A DNA stretch of 64,000 nt, taken from contig NZ_FTNI01000021.1 of the NCBI RefSeq assembly GCF_900156315.1, positions 62,001 through 126,000 on the forward strand, written 5' to 3'. Origin of the DNA: Microbispora rosea (lineage in GTDB: Bacteria > Actinomycetota > Actinomycetes > Streptosporangiales > Streptosporangiaceae). This document shows positions 16,807 through 25,335 of the stretch, one piece after another; the stretch's first letter is position 1; each line of letters opens with the position of its first letter. The notes under the pieces were generated by a model. That model did not search any database. It was given only the letters and a program-made list of their open reading frames with translations, and was not told the DNA's origin. The translations under genes and the position numbers were made by a program.

Positions 16807-17421
16807 ATGGGACGGACCAGCGATGCCAAGGAGAAGATCCTCGGCGCTGCCCGGACACTCATCGAGCTGCGCGGTTACTCCGCCCTGGGCGTGGCGGAGA
16901 TCTGCAAGTCGGCCGGCGTGCCCAAGGGCAGCTTCTACTACTTCTTCGACACCAAGGAAGCTCTCGCCCTGGCGGTCATCGACGAGCACTGGGCCGACCA
17001 GGAGCGGACATGGAAGCGCATCCTGGCCGGCGAGGGGGAGCCGCTGGACCGCCTGCGCCGGCTGTTCGAGGCGACCCAGGCCGTCCAACGTGCCGGACAG
17101 CGGGACTGCGGCACCGTCTCGGGCTGCCTGTTCGGGAATCTCACGCTGGAGATGAGCAACCAGACCGAAGCCATCCGCGGACGGCTGCAGGAGATCTTCG
17201 ACGCGCAGGTCGACATGATCGACGCGGTCGTCGTCGAGGCTCTGGCGCGCGGGGATGTCACCGTGGCCGACACCAGGGAAGCCGCGCGGTCGGTGGTGGC
17301 CCAGCTGGAGGGGCACGTCCTGTTCGCCAAGCTCTACAACGACACGCAGCGGCTCGGCCCCCTGTGGGCCAACTGCCTGGCGCTGCTCGGTGCCCGCGCA
17401 GAGATGGCCGGCGGTCTCTGA
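16807..17421 (+). CDS. TetR/AcrR-family repressor
   Basis: 204 residues. Helix-turn-helix at 9-55 (GVAEICKSAGVPKGSFYYFF, the strongest TetR signature). The C-terminal half (CLFGNLTLEMSNQTEAIRGR) resembles the NemR/AcuR-like group that senses electrophiles, with Cys100-area and CGTVSGC cysteines that could be sensors; that is inference. A palindromic operator abuts the start. The SDR promoter at 18515-18540 carries the same CGACCGGT core, so that gene may be a target. Confidence 0.9.
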   Translation: MGRTSDAKEKILGAARTLIELRGYSALGVAEICKSAGVPKGSFYYFFDTKEALALAVIDEHWADQERTWKRILAGEGEPLDRLRRLFEATQAVQRAGQRDCGTVSGCLFGNLTLEMSNQTEAIRGRLQEIFDAQVDMIDAVVVEALARGDVTVADTREAARSVVAQLEGHVLFAKLYNDTQRLGPLWANCLALLGARAEMAGGL

Positions 17422-17471
17422 GCCTGCCTTGATGGCCGGGGCTGGTAGGCGCAACCTCTCACCGGCCTAGC

Positions 17472-18392
17472 ATGGCGAGTGTGGAGCTGCGCCAGCTGCG
17501 GTACTTCGTCGCGGTCGCCGAGGAACTGAACTTCGGCAGCGCCGCCAGGCGTCTGCTGATCGCCGGCCCTTCCCTGTCCCAGCAGATCAAGGCGCTGGAG
17601 CGCGACCTGGGCGTGCGTCTGTTCGACCGGGACCGCCGCTCGGTGTCCCTCACACCGGCCGGTTTCGCCCTGCTTCCCGACGCCCGTGCCCTGCTGGAAC
17701 GCGCCGACGACCTCCGGCACCGGGCCCGCCGGCTGGCCGGATCAGAACCGGTCCGGCTCGGCTACGTCAACTGGATGCCACCGGACCTGATCGCGCGTAC
17801 GGCGGCGGTGGCGCAGGTCCATGTCGACGCCTGGGTCGCGCCTTCGCACACCCAGGCCGCCCGGGTCGCCGAAGGCGGCCTGGACCTCGCCATCTGCTGG
17901 CTGCGCACCGGCGATCTGGAGCGACTCCGCCTGGACGCTCAGCTCATCGGCGCCGACCGCCTCTACGCCGTGGCCACCGGCCGTGACACCACCCCGGTTC
18001 CCGCCCGCGAGACCGGCGTACTCCTCGACGGCGACGCCACCTCCTGGTCGTCCTGGAACGCGTACGCCGAGGAGCTGGCCGACCAGACCGGGGCCGGCGC
18101 GGTCCGCATCTCCGACGGCGGCATCACCGGCCCGGCGTTCTTCGACCACGTGCGCCGCTGCCGACGTCCGATCATCAACTCGCCGAAGGGCCAGACCACC
18201 CCGCTGCCGCCGGACCTCGTCCGGCGGCCGGTCATCGCGCCGGAGATCTACTGGACCTGGTCTCTGGTGTGGCGCCGCGGCGAGGTCCGCACCTCGGTGC
18301 TCGCCGTCGTCGAGGCGCTCCGCGCCGACGGCCACTTCGGGATCCACAGCCCGGACGCCTGGCTGCCCGAGGGCGATCCGCACCGTAGCTGA
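17472..18392 (+). CDS. LysR-family transcriptional regulator
   Basis: 306 residues. Winged helix LRQLRYFVAVAEELNFGSAA (5-24), SLSQQIKALERDLGVRLFDR; the effector domain is typical in length. No clear ribosome binding site; GTG at 17481 is an alternative start. It precedes an SDR and an SnoaL-like gene on the same strand with a 171-base gap, and follows the TetR gene. Likely controls the SDR unit. Confidence 0.88.
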   Translation: MASVELRQLRYFVAVAEELNFGSAARRLLIAGPSLSQQIKALERDLGVRLFDRDRRSVSLTPAGFALLPDARALLERADDLRHRARRLAGSEPVRLGYVNWMPPDLIARTAAVAQVHVDAWVAPSHTQAARVAEGGLDLAICWLRTGDLERLRLDAQLIGADRLYAVATGRDTTPVPARETGVLLDGDATSWSSWNAYAEELADQTGAGAVRISDGGITGPAFFDHVRRCRRPIINSPKGQTTPLPPDLVRRPVIAPEIYWTWSLVWRRGEVRTSVLAVVEALRADGHFGIHSPDAWLPEGDPHRS

Positions 18393-18514
18393 TCCAGCTG
18401 CCGGAACTGTAGGAGTTTTCTCCTACCAGCTGAGAGCATTCCGGTTCCGGATGATGCCTGTCCAACCTTTGACTGCACCTCTCCAGTGGGCCTAGGTTCA
18501 CAGGAAGAAATAGA

Positions 18515-18540
18515 CGACCGGTTGACTAGTAAGTCGACCG
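18515..18540. promoter_or_regulatory. Operator-like repeats upstream of the SDR
   Basis: GGTTGACT and AGTCGACC (18520-18539) form an inverted repeat with one mismatch and a four-base spacer. GACCGG occurs twice, and CGACCGGT matches the core of the TetR operator at 16781. Ends 24 bases before the SDR ATG. Confidence 0.4.
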
Positions 18541-18563
18541 GCTCCCACTGGAGAAGGATCATC

Positions 18564-19277
18564 ATGAGCATTCAGCAGCAGAAGGTCGCCCTCGTCACCG
18601 GTGCCTCGCAGGGCATCGGCGCCGCGCTGGTCGAGGCCTACCGCAAGCTGGGCTACGCCGTCGTCGCCGTCTCGCGCACCATCACGCCCTCCGACGACCC
18701 CTACGTCCTCACCGTCCAGGGCGACGTCGCCGACCCCGCCACCGCCGAACGCGCGATCGCCGCGGCCGTCGAGCGGTTCGGCCGGGTGGACACCCTGGTC
18801 AACAACGCGGGCATCTTCGTCGCCAAGCCGTTCACCGACTACACCCTCGACGACTACAGCGCGGTGACCAGGGTGAACCTCGACGGCTTCTTCCACCTCA
18901 CCCAGCTCGCCATCGCGCGCATGCTGAACCAGGGAGGCGGCCACGTCGTCACCATCACCACCAGCCTGGTCGACAACGCCGATTCCCGGGTCCCGTCCGT
19001 GCTGGCCTCGCTGACCAAGGGCGGCCTGCAGTCCGCGACCAAGTCGCTCGCCATCGAGTACGCCACGCGCGGCATCCGCGTCAACGCCGTCTCACCGGGC
19101 TCCATCAAGACCCCTATGCACCCCGAGGAGACCCACGAGGCCCTCGCAGCGCTGCACCCGGTACGCCGGATGGGCGAGCTGAGCGACGTCGCGGACGCGG
19201 TCGTCTACCTGGAGAACGCCCCCTTCATCACCGGCGAGATCCTCCACGTCGACGGCGGCATGAGCGCCGGCCACTGA
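18564..19277 (+). CDS. Short-chain dehydrogenase lacking the catalytic tyrosine
   Basis: 237 residues, AAGGA before ATG 18564. The nucleotide motif TGASQGIGAAL (12-22), NNAG (80-83) and Ser134 are conserved, and Lys152 is present. The Tyr expected four residues before it is Ala148 (SVLASLTKGGL). The Rossmann fold and the C-terminal FITGEILHVDGGMSAGH are otherwise standard. Either another residue serves as acid/base or it has a binding or non-classical role. It is followed 36 bases later by an SnoaL-like gene, likely one operon. Confidence 0.85.
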   Translation: MSIQQQKVALVTGASQGIGAALVEAYRKLGYAVVAVSRTITPSDDPYVLTVQGDVADPATAERAIAAAVERFGRVDTLVNNAGIFVAKPFTDYTLDDYSAVTRVNLDGFFHLTQLAIARMLNQGGGHVVTITTSLVDNADSRVPSVLASLTKGGLQSATKSLAIEYATRGIRVNAVSPGSIKTPMHPEETHEALAALHPVRRMGELSDVADAVVYLENAPFITGEILHVDGGMSAGH

Positions 19278-19313
19278 TCCGCACACCCCGGCCCCACCGG
19301 TAGGAGACGCCTG

Positions 19314-19682
19314 ATGACCAGCGACAAGGACAGAGAAACGATCCTGAGGGACGTCCTCGACCGGTGGAAGGCCGGGATCGACGCCCATCGACCGCAGCAG
19401 GTCGCAGCCCTGTTCACGGAGGACGCGATCTTCCAGGGGCTGCGCCCCTACACCGTCGGGAGGCCGGGTGTGGCGGCCTACTACGACTCCCAGCCACCCG
19501 GACTGACGGCCGCGTACCGCATTTTGGAAACCGCGGCGCCCGCTGACGGCCTCGTCCTCGGTTACCTGGCCGTCGACTTCTCCTTCGCCGATCGCCCCAC
19601 TCTGAACGTCTACCTCAGTGTGCTGGTGAAGCGGACGGAGGAGGGCTGGCGCATCGGCCACTACCAGGTCTCCCGCCTCTGA
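19314..19682 (+). CDS. SnoaL/NTF2-like protein
   Basis: 122 residues, AGGAG eight bases before the ATG. ILRDVLDRWKAGIDAHRPQQ and ALFTEDAIFQGLRPYTVGRP are typical of the SgcJ/EcaC-type NTF2 fold, and the last strand pair (VLVKRTEEGWRIGHYQVS) closes the cone. Co-transcribed with the SDR. It overlaps the 3' end of the convergent kinase-like gene by 68 bases. Confidence 0.75.
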   Translation: MTSDKDRETILRDVLDRWKAGIDAHRPQQVAALFTEDAIFQGLRPYTVGRPGVAAYYDSQPPGLTAAYRILETAAPADGLVLGYLAVDFSFADRPTLNVYLSVLVKRTEEGWRIGHYQVSRL

Positions 19683-20376
19683 TCCCCGAGACGGGGTGAT
19701 CGCCGGCCCGCCACGCCGCGCGCAGCGCCTCGATCTCGGCCGGGGAGCTCTCGCGGGCGATGAACGGGATGTCCAACAGGTGGCGCGTCGCGGCGGCGGA
19801 CAGGCGCTCGCGCACTACGGCGGAGTCGTCGAGCACCTGGCGGTAGAGCGACGCCCCGTCCATGCAGAACACGTCGACGAGCACGATCCTCCCGTCCACC
19901 GCCCGGCGGACGTTGCCGCTGTTGAGGTCGATCCCGTCCCACCACGGCATCCGTGCCCGCCATTCCTCGTCCACGGCGTGGGCGGTGGTCCGCACGGCGT
20001 CGAACGCCTCGTCGCCCGTCCCCTCGCGCCACCGCCGGGCGACCGCCGCCGCCTCGGCCTCCTCGGCGGGGGCCAGGAACTCCAGGACCGTGAGCGAGCC
20101 GCCGCCGTCGAGCGCCTCGGTGAGCGACACCCGCGGCAGGTACGGGTTGCCGGGGCAGCGGCGGCACAACTCCAGGAATGCCGGGTACGCAGGGTCGAAG
20201 GGGCATATCCGCGCCGCAAGCAGGCCCCGCGGCGAACGCAGCCCGACGGCCCAGTCGCCCACCCCGCACGGCGTCCAGCCGAGCCTGACGATCTCGGCCA
20301 GCGCATCCCGGTGGTCCACCGTTTCCCATGCCCGGCCGAGCAGCGGCACGAGATCGATGTCGTGATCAGCCGTCAC
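19615..20376 (-). CDS. Kinase-like (aminoglycoside-phosphotransferase-fold) hypothetical protein
   Basis: 253 residues. The C-terminal half has WDGIDLNSGNVRRAVDGRIV followed by LVDVF, close to the DLHxGN...D catalytic pattern of APH/choline-kinase-fold proteins, although the first Asp/His context is not canonical. The N-terminal part (GWTPCGVGDWAVGLRSPRGL) could be the small lobe. No substrate can be named. The last 40 residues are low complexity and lie in the overlap with the SnoaL-like gene, so the true end may be conserved poorly. Confidence 0.55.
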   Translation of the reverse strand: MTADHDIDLVPLLGRAWETVDHRDALAEIVRLGWTPCGVGDWAVGLRSPRGLLAARICPFDPAYPAFLELCRRCPGNPYLPRVSLTEALDGGGSLTVLEFLAPAEEAEAAAVARRWREGTGDEAFDAVRTTAHAVDEEWRARMPWWDGIDLNSGNVRRAVDGRIVLVDVFCMDGASLYRQVLDDSAVVRERLSAAATRHLLDIPFIARESSPAEIEALRAAWRAGDHPVSGIRGGRPGSGRCASPPPSASPAH

Positions 20377-20386
20377 CCGGGCAACT

Positions 20387-21214
20387 CTAGAGGCTCGTCG
20401 CCCGGCTGAGCTTCTCCCAGCGGTCGAGGTCGGCGCGGAGCGTCTCGTGGTGGGCGCGGACGGCGTCCACCGCGTCGTCGCCCAGAGCGAGCCGCAGCGG
20501 AGGGTCGGCGTGGTCGAGGACCTGGAGGATCGCCTGCGCCGCCTTGGCCGGGTCTCCCGGCTGGGTGCCGTCCATCTGGTCCACCACCGCCCGGGTCGCG
20601 CCCGCCGACGCCTGGTAGGCGTCGATGGGCTCCGAGCGGTGCATGCGGTGGCCGCCGAACTCGGTGCGGAACGCCCCCGGCTCCACGATCAGCACTCGTA
20701 CGCCGAAGGGCGCGACCTCGGCGGCGAGCGCCTCCGACAGTCCCTCCAGGGCGAACTTGGCGGCGCAGTAGGCGCCGAACCCCGGCATGCTGAGCTGCCC
20801 GCCCATCGAGCTCATCTGCACGATCGTCCCGCTCCCCTGCCTGCGCAGATGCGGCAGGACGGCCTTGGTCACGGCCACCGCCCCGAAGAACATGACCTCC
20901 ATCAGCGCACGCAGGTCGGCCATGTCGAGTTCTTCGACGGCCCCCACCGACCCGTGGCCGGCGTTGTTCACCACGACGTCGATCCGGCCGAAGGCCGACA
21001 CGGTCTCGGCCACCGCGACGTCGATCGACGAGGTGTCGGTGACGTCCAGCCGCGCCACGCGCACACGGTCACCACCCGTTTCCACCAGGTCCGCCAGCGT
21101 CTCAGGCCGTCGCGCGGTCGCCATCACCCGGTCCCCCGCAGCCAGAGCGGCCTCGGCCAGCTCCCGGCCGAAGCCCGCCGAGCATCCGGTGATCAACCAC
21201 ACCCGTCCGGTCAT
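20387..21214 (-). CDS. Short-chain dehydrogenase/reductase
   Basis: 275 residues. ITGCSAGFGRELAE (cofactor), NNAGHGSVG, Ser and YCAAK (catalytic Tyr/Lys) are all present; the Arg pair ATARR after the second strand favours NADP(H). The C-terminal extension (RAHHETLRADLDRWEKLSRA) is typical of the large oxidoreductase group that acts on hydroxysteroid-like or aryl ketone substrates. It is divergent from a LysR gene, the usual arrangement for regulator and target. Confidence 0.9.
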   Translation of the reverse strand: MTGRVWLITGCSAGFGRELAEAALAAGDRVMATARRPETLADLVETGGDRVRVARLDVTDTSSIDVAVAETVSAFGRIDVVVNNAGHGSVGAVEELDMADLRALMEVMFFGAVAVTKAVLPHLRRQGSGTIVQMSSMGGQLSMPGFGAYCAAKFALEGLSEALAAEVAPFGVRVLIVEPGAFRTEFGGHRMHRSEPIDAYQASAGATRAVVDQMDGTQPGDPAKAAQAILQVLDHADPPLRLALGDDAVDAVRAHHETLRADLDRWEKLSRATSL

Positions 21215-21313
21215 GGTCCACTCCTCGTGTTCTCGTGATCAGTGCGACCACTCTCCCCGGAGCGTGCCCCGCGCGGCCAACACACGTTCCCTGCGGGGTT
21301 ACAGTCGGAGCCT

Positions 21314-22216
21314 GTGACCCCAGAGCTGCGTCATCTGCGGTATTTCGTCGCCGTGGCCGAGCAACTGAGCTTCACCGTCGCCGCACGGGAGCTGCACATC
21401 GCCCAGCAGTCGCTCTCGCAGCAGATCGCGGCGCTCGAACACGCCCTCGGCGCACGGCTGTTCGACCGCGACACCCGGGGCACGCGGCTGACCGAGGTCG
21501 GCCGCGTGTTCCTGCCCGAGGCGCGGGCCGTTCTGACGCACGCGGACGCGGCCCTGGAGACCGCCCGCAGGGCGGTGCGCGGTGAGGTCGGCAGGCTCCG
21601 GGTGGCCTTCCTCGTCTCCACCGCGAACTACATGATGCCGCCGGTCGTCCGCGCGTTCCGCGAGCGGTATCCGGACGTCGAGCTGCTCGCCGAGGCCGTC
21701 GCGATCGCCGACCTCGTGGCGGGCCTGCGCGAGGACCGGTATGACGCCGCCTTCACCCGGCCACCGCTGGTCGACGACCTGGTGACCGCGACGCTGGTCG
21801 CCGAGCCCGTCTGCGCGGTCCTGCCGGCGGGCCACCCGCTCGCCGGGCGGCCCGAGCTGCGGCTCGCGGATCTGGCCGGCGAGCCGTGGGTGCTCACCCC
21901 GCGCGGCTCGTGGGAGCCGTGGCATCGCAAGTACGACGAGGACTTCCGCGCGGCGGGCTTCGAGCCGCGGGTGGTGCAGCGGGCCGACGGCGTGCCGAGC
22001 CTGCTCGGCCTGGTCGCCGCCGGTGTCGGCGTCACGCGGCTCGCCCGGTCCGCGCACAGCCTCCGGCGCAGCGGGGTCGCCTTCGTGCCGATCGCCGGCG
22101 AACAGGCCGAGACCGTCATGGCCTGGCACCCCGCCCGCGACCGGCAGGCCGTACGCAACCTGCTCGACGTGGCGGCGGGCCTGGCCGCCTCGATCGACCT
22201 CACCGAGGCCGGTTGA
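21314..22216 (+). CDS. LysR-family transcriptional regulator
   Basis: 300 residues from GTG 21314, just after CGGAG; an upstream in-frame ATG at 21242 would add 24 residues without family similarity. Winged helix LRHLRYFVAVAEQLSFTVAA, SLSQQIAALEHALGARLFDR. The effector domain is of full length. It is divergently paired with the SDR at 20387-21214 and probably activates it. Confidence 0.9.
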   Translation: MTPELRHLRYFVAVAEQLSFTVAARELHIAQQSLSQQIAALEHALGARLFDRDTRGTRLTEVGRVFLPEARAVLTHADAALETARRAVRGEVGRLRVAFLVSTANYMMPPVVRAFRERYPDVELLAEAVAIADLVAGLREDRYDAAFTRPPLVDDLVTATLVAEPVCAVLPAGHPLAGRPELRLADLAGEPWVLTPRGSWEPWHRKYDEDFRAAGFEPRVVQRADGVPSLLGLVAAGVGVTRLARSAHSLRRSGVAFVPIAGEQAETVMAWHPARDRQAVRNLLDVAAGLAASIDLTEAG

Positions 22217-22220
22217 GCGA

Positions 22221-22874
22221 TCAGTCGCCGTTGTGCTTGCGGATCAGGGCGGGCAGCTCGGCCAGCGAGTCGACGTGGAACAGGCACGCCCGGGCCGCCT
22301 GCTCGTCGCGGAGGATGTGGCCCCAGGGACCCCGCCGTACGAGGGCGGTGCGCAGCCCGGCCTTCTGAGCGGGCCGGATGTCGTTGTCGAGGCGGTCGCC
22401 CACGTAGAGGACGGACTCCGCCGGGCAGCCGGCCTCCGTCACCACCCGGTCGAAGAAGGACGCGTCCGGTTTCTCCACCCCCCAGCCGTCGGAGGTGCCG
22501 ATCACGTCCACGGGCAGGTCGAGGGCGCGCAGGATGGTCTCGGCGCGGGCGGTCTGGTTGCCCGCGAGGCCGACGCTCAGCCCCATCTCCCGTAACTCGG
22601 CCATGCAGGGGCGGGCGTCGGGGTAGAGGTTCTCCTCGCCGAACGTCTCGGCCTGGCCTTCCCCGGCCCGGCGCTCCCGCTCGGTGTCGAGGTCGAACCC
22701 GGGCCGGAAATGCTGGAAGGTGTCCCGGTAGTCGCCGCCGCGTGCGATCACGGCGCCGAAGACGGCGGAGAAGGTGTGCCGCGGGACCCCCAGCCAGTCG
22801 GCCCAGGTGCCGTACTCGCGGGTCTCGTCCACCAGGGTCTCTCCGACATCGAAGAAGACCGCCTCCAGCCGCAT
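22221..22874 (-). CDS. HAD-family hydrolase
   Basis: 217 residues from ATG 22874, five bases after AGGAGG; a longer frame to 22958 lacks similarity. Motif I is FFDVGETL: the nucleophile Asp9 is present but the second Asp is Gly, a variant seen in some HAD phosphatase-like proteins. Motif II is in LSVGLAGNQTA, motif III Lys in VEKPD, motif IV VLYVGDRLDNDI. Cytosolic phosphatase or phosphatase-like enzyme; substrate unknown. Convergent with the LysR gene with a four-base gap. Confidence 0.88.
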   Translation of the reverse strand: MRLEAVFFDVGETLVDETREYGTWADWLGVPRHTFSAVFGAVIARGGDYRDTFQHFRPGFDLDTERERRAGEGQAETFGEENLYPDARPCMAELREMGLSVGLAGNQTARAETILRALDLPVDVIGTSDGWGVEKPDASFFDRVVTEAGCPAESVLYVGDRLDNDIRPAQKAGLRTALVRRGPWGHILRDEQAARACLFHVDSLAELPALIRKHNGD

Positions 22875-23050
22875 CGGTACCTCCTGACTCTCGCGTTGCC
22901 TGCACCTTACGCGGATTCGGTCGGGCTCCACTGCCCCATTGGACAGGGCCGAACCCACGAGAAGACCGAAAACGATTCGGTTTCGCCATGGACAGGAGAC
23001 GGTGCCGGAGACAGGCTGGACGGGTACGCCTCACGAGCCTGGGAGCCGCG

Positions 23051-23842
23051 ATGAGCCTGTCCGACCTGCAGCCGGTGCCCGCCGACCAGCTCGCCTTCCG
23101 GCTGCCGCCGACGTTCGAGACCGTGGAGGAGGAGCGGCTCCACCGCAAGGAGCGGCTCGCGGCGGCGCTGCGCCTGTTCGGGAGGTTCGGCTTCGAGGAG
23201 GGCGTGGCCGGACACATCACGGCCCGGGACCCGGAGCACACCGATCACTTCTGGGTGAACCCGTTCGGGATGTCGTTCAAGCAGATCACGGTCAGCGACC
23301 TGATCCTGGTCAACCACGAGGGCCAGGTGGTGGAGGGCCGCTATCACGTCAACCAGGCGGCGTTCGCCATCCACTCGATGGTCCATCAGGCCAGGCCCGA
23401 GGTGGTCGCGGCCGCCCACTCCCACTCCGTGTACGGCAAGGCCCTGTCGGCGCTGGGCACGCTGCTCGAACCGCTGACGCAGGACGCGTGCGCGTTCTAC
23501 GAAGACCACGCCCTGTTCGACGACTACACCGGGGTGGTGGTGGAGACCGAGGAGGGCCGCCGCATCGCGCAGGCACTGGGCTCGCACAAGGCGGTGATCC
23601 TGCGCAACCACGGGCTGCTGACCGTGGGCGACAGCGTGGAGGCGGCGGCCTGGTGGTTCATCACGATGGAACGAAGCTGCCAGGCGCAGCTCGCGGCCAA
23701 GGCCGCCGGGCCGACGGTGCCCATCTCGCACGAGAACGCCAAGCTCACCCACGGCCAGATCGGCAACGACGTCGTCGGCTGGATCAACTTCCAGCCCCTG
23801 CTGGACCAGATCCTCGCCTCCGACCCCGACCTGCTCGGCTGA
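23051..23842 (+). CDS. Class II aldolase/adducin-family protein
   Basis: 263 residues, GGGAG five bases before the ATG. The zinc-site histidines are in AAAHSHSVYGKALSA and LRNHGLLTVG, with Glu in AFYEDHALF, as in L-fuculose-1-phosphate aldolase relatives. The N-terminal FGFEEGVAGHITARDPEHTD is typical of the subgroup that includes decarboxylases and aldolases of unknown substrate. Single-gene unit ended by a strong hairpin. Confidence 0.88.
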   Translation: MSLSDLQPVPADQLAFRLPPTFETVEEERLHRKERLAAALRLFGRFGFEEGVAGHITARDPEHTDHFWVNPFGMSFKQITVSDLILVNHEGQVVEGRYHVNQAAFAIHSMVHQARPEVVAAAHSHSVYGKALSALGTLLEPLTQDACAFYEDHALFDDYTGVVVETEEGRRIAQALGSHKAVILRNHGLLTVGDSVEAAAWWFITMERSCQAQLAAKAAGPTVPISHENAKLTHGQIGNDVVGWINFQPLLDQILASDPDLLG

Positions 23843-23845
23843 ACG

Positions 23846-23874
23846 GCCCGGGCCCCGGACGCCGGGGCCCGGGC
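23846..23874. terminator. Terminator between convergent aldolase and GH16 genes
   Basis: 13-bp perfect stem GCCCGGGCCCCGG / CCGGGGCCCGGGC with loop ACG. Usable on both strands. Confidence 0.75.
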
Positions 23875-23882
23875 GACGTCGG

Positions 23883-25301
23883 CTACGGCATCGGCACGGT
23901 GTCCTTCCACGTGGTGCCGGCGCTCCGGAAGGCGTTCACCCTGGAGGTGATGTCGGCCGGAGCCACGACCTCGTTCTTGCTGAAGTAGAACCAGTCGACC
24001 TGCTGGGTGTAGACGCGCGGGGTGGCGCTGCCCAGCAGCCCGCCGCCGATGAACCAGAGGTTGAAGTTCACCGACTGCGGGGTCTCGGGGTAGTAGTCGC
24101 CGCCGTGCTCGGCGAACAGCGTGCCGTCGATGTAGTAACGGACCGAGCCGCCGGAGACCTGAAGCACGAGGTCGTGCCAGCCGGCGTAGCTCGCCGTCCG
24201 CTCGGTGTGCGTGTTGACCGCGAGCCAGGGCTCGTTGCGGTAGGTCTCCCAGGTGGTCGTGTACATGATCGGGCCCTGCGCGCCCCAGCCGCCGTTCGGC
24301 AGATACTCGAAGTCCTGCTCGCTGTAGTCCGGGTCGAGGTCGTACGCCAGGGGCGTGATGGTGAAGAACGTCTCGACGATGTTGTCGCCGTCCGGGCCGC
24401 TGTCGGGGGCGTCGGCGAACCTCACCCGCGCGGCGTACGTGCCTTCGAAGAACTTGCGCTGGTGCAGGAACTCGGCCTGCGAGGTGCCCCCGGCGGTGCC
24501 GTCGGTGGCCGCCCGCAGTTGCAGGGCCTTGTTGCTCCCGGTGACGACGGGGAAGCTCACGTTGGACGCCGGCCAGCTCGCTCCGGGGACGCCGGGGCCG
24601 CCGCTGTTGGTCCGCACGGTCCAGTTGTGCGCGGTGATCTGCGGATCGGACGAGGAGGCGTAGGCGAAGTCGTCGAAGACGACCCCGCTGCCGCCGCCGG
24701 GCCCGCCCGGCGAAGGCGAGGCGGAGGGCGAGGCGGAGGGTGACGGGGACGGCGAGGGGTCGGTCACGCCCGCGGGCGGGACGCCCCAGACCAGCGTGCC
24801 GCCCTGGTAGACCGCGACCTTGTCCCAGTCGCCGTACGTCGTCCGGGCGGGGCCGAAGGAGTAGTCGTCGCTCTGCCGGATCGTCTGCCAGTCGGACCGG
24901 TAGAAGCGCAGTTGCATGTCGCCGGTCGAGGCGCCGGCCGCCAGGCTGCCGGAGGTGAAGCCGACCTCCAGGTAGCGGTCGGCGGCGGCCGTGCCCGAGA
25001 TCGTCTGGAAGGCGCCGGTGACGGTCGAGCAGGAGACGACCGCCCATGAGCAGGCGAAACGGTACTGCTGGGCCGGCGAGTCCGCGGTGAAGTAGTAGCG
25101 GATCTTCACGGTGTTCAGCGGCACCGCCGTGGTCCCGCTGTTGACCAGGTCGAACCACGGCTCCACCTGGTCGGCGGTGGCGCCGGTGGCGCTGGTCTTG
25201 TAGCGCAGGCGCAGCGACTGGGCCGCCTCCGCGGGCAGGGCCACGACCAGCGCGGCCAGCAGGACGGCCGCGAGACCGCCCCATAAGAGCTTTCGTGACA
25301 C
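23883..25301 (-). CDS. Secreted GH16 glycoside hydrolase with CBM3
   Basis: 472 residues from GTG 25301, six bases after AGGAAG. A Sec signal peptide ends near PAEA-AQS (26/27). Residues 28-176 are a family 3 carbohydrate-binding module (QSLRLRYKTSATG, GASTGDMQLRFYRSDW). A Pro/Ser linker spans 182-200. Residues 207-472 are a GH16 jelly roll with catalytic Glu328, Asp330, Glu332 in SEQDFEYLP. CBM3 binds cellulose or chitin surfaces; GH16 enzymes cleave beta-glucans, galactans or related polymers. It lies 34 bases beyond GH20 on the same strand, so it may be the last gene of the das-like operon. Confidence 0.88.
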   Translation of the reverse strand: MSRKLLWGGLAAVLLAALVVALPAEAAQSLRLRYKTSATGATADQVEPWFDLVNSGTTAVPLNTVKIRYYFTADSPAQQYRFACSWAVVSCSTVTGAFQTISGTAAADRYLEVGFTSGSLAAGASTGDMQLRFYRSDWQTIRQSDDYSFGPARTTYGDWDKVAVYQGGTLVWGVPPAGVTDPSPSPSPSASPSASPSPGGPGGGSGVVFDDFAYASSSDPQITAHNWTVRTNSGGPGVPGASWPASNVSFPVVTGSNKALQLRAATDGTAGGTSQAEFLHQRKFFEGTYAARVRFADAPDSGPDGDNIVETFFTITPLAYDLDPDYSEQDFEYLPNGGWGAQGPIMYTTTWETYRNEPWLAVNTHTERTASYAGWHDLVLQVSGGSVRYYIDGTLFAEHGGDYYPETPQSVNFNLWFIGGGLLGSATPRVYTQQVDWFYFSKNEVVAPADITSRVNAFRSAGTTWKDTVPMP

Positions 25302-25335
25302 CGCAGTCTTCCTTTCGTGGGGGGTGGTCACGGAG

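Noticed and set aside
23524-25284. Long minus frame overlapping aldolase and GH16 genes
   Set aside because: Shifted shadow of GH16; the true frame has a signal peptide, CBM3 and catalytic motif.
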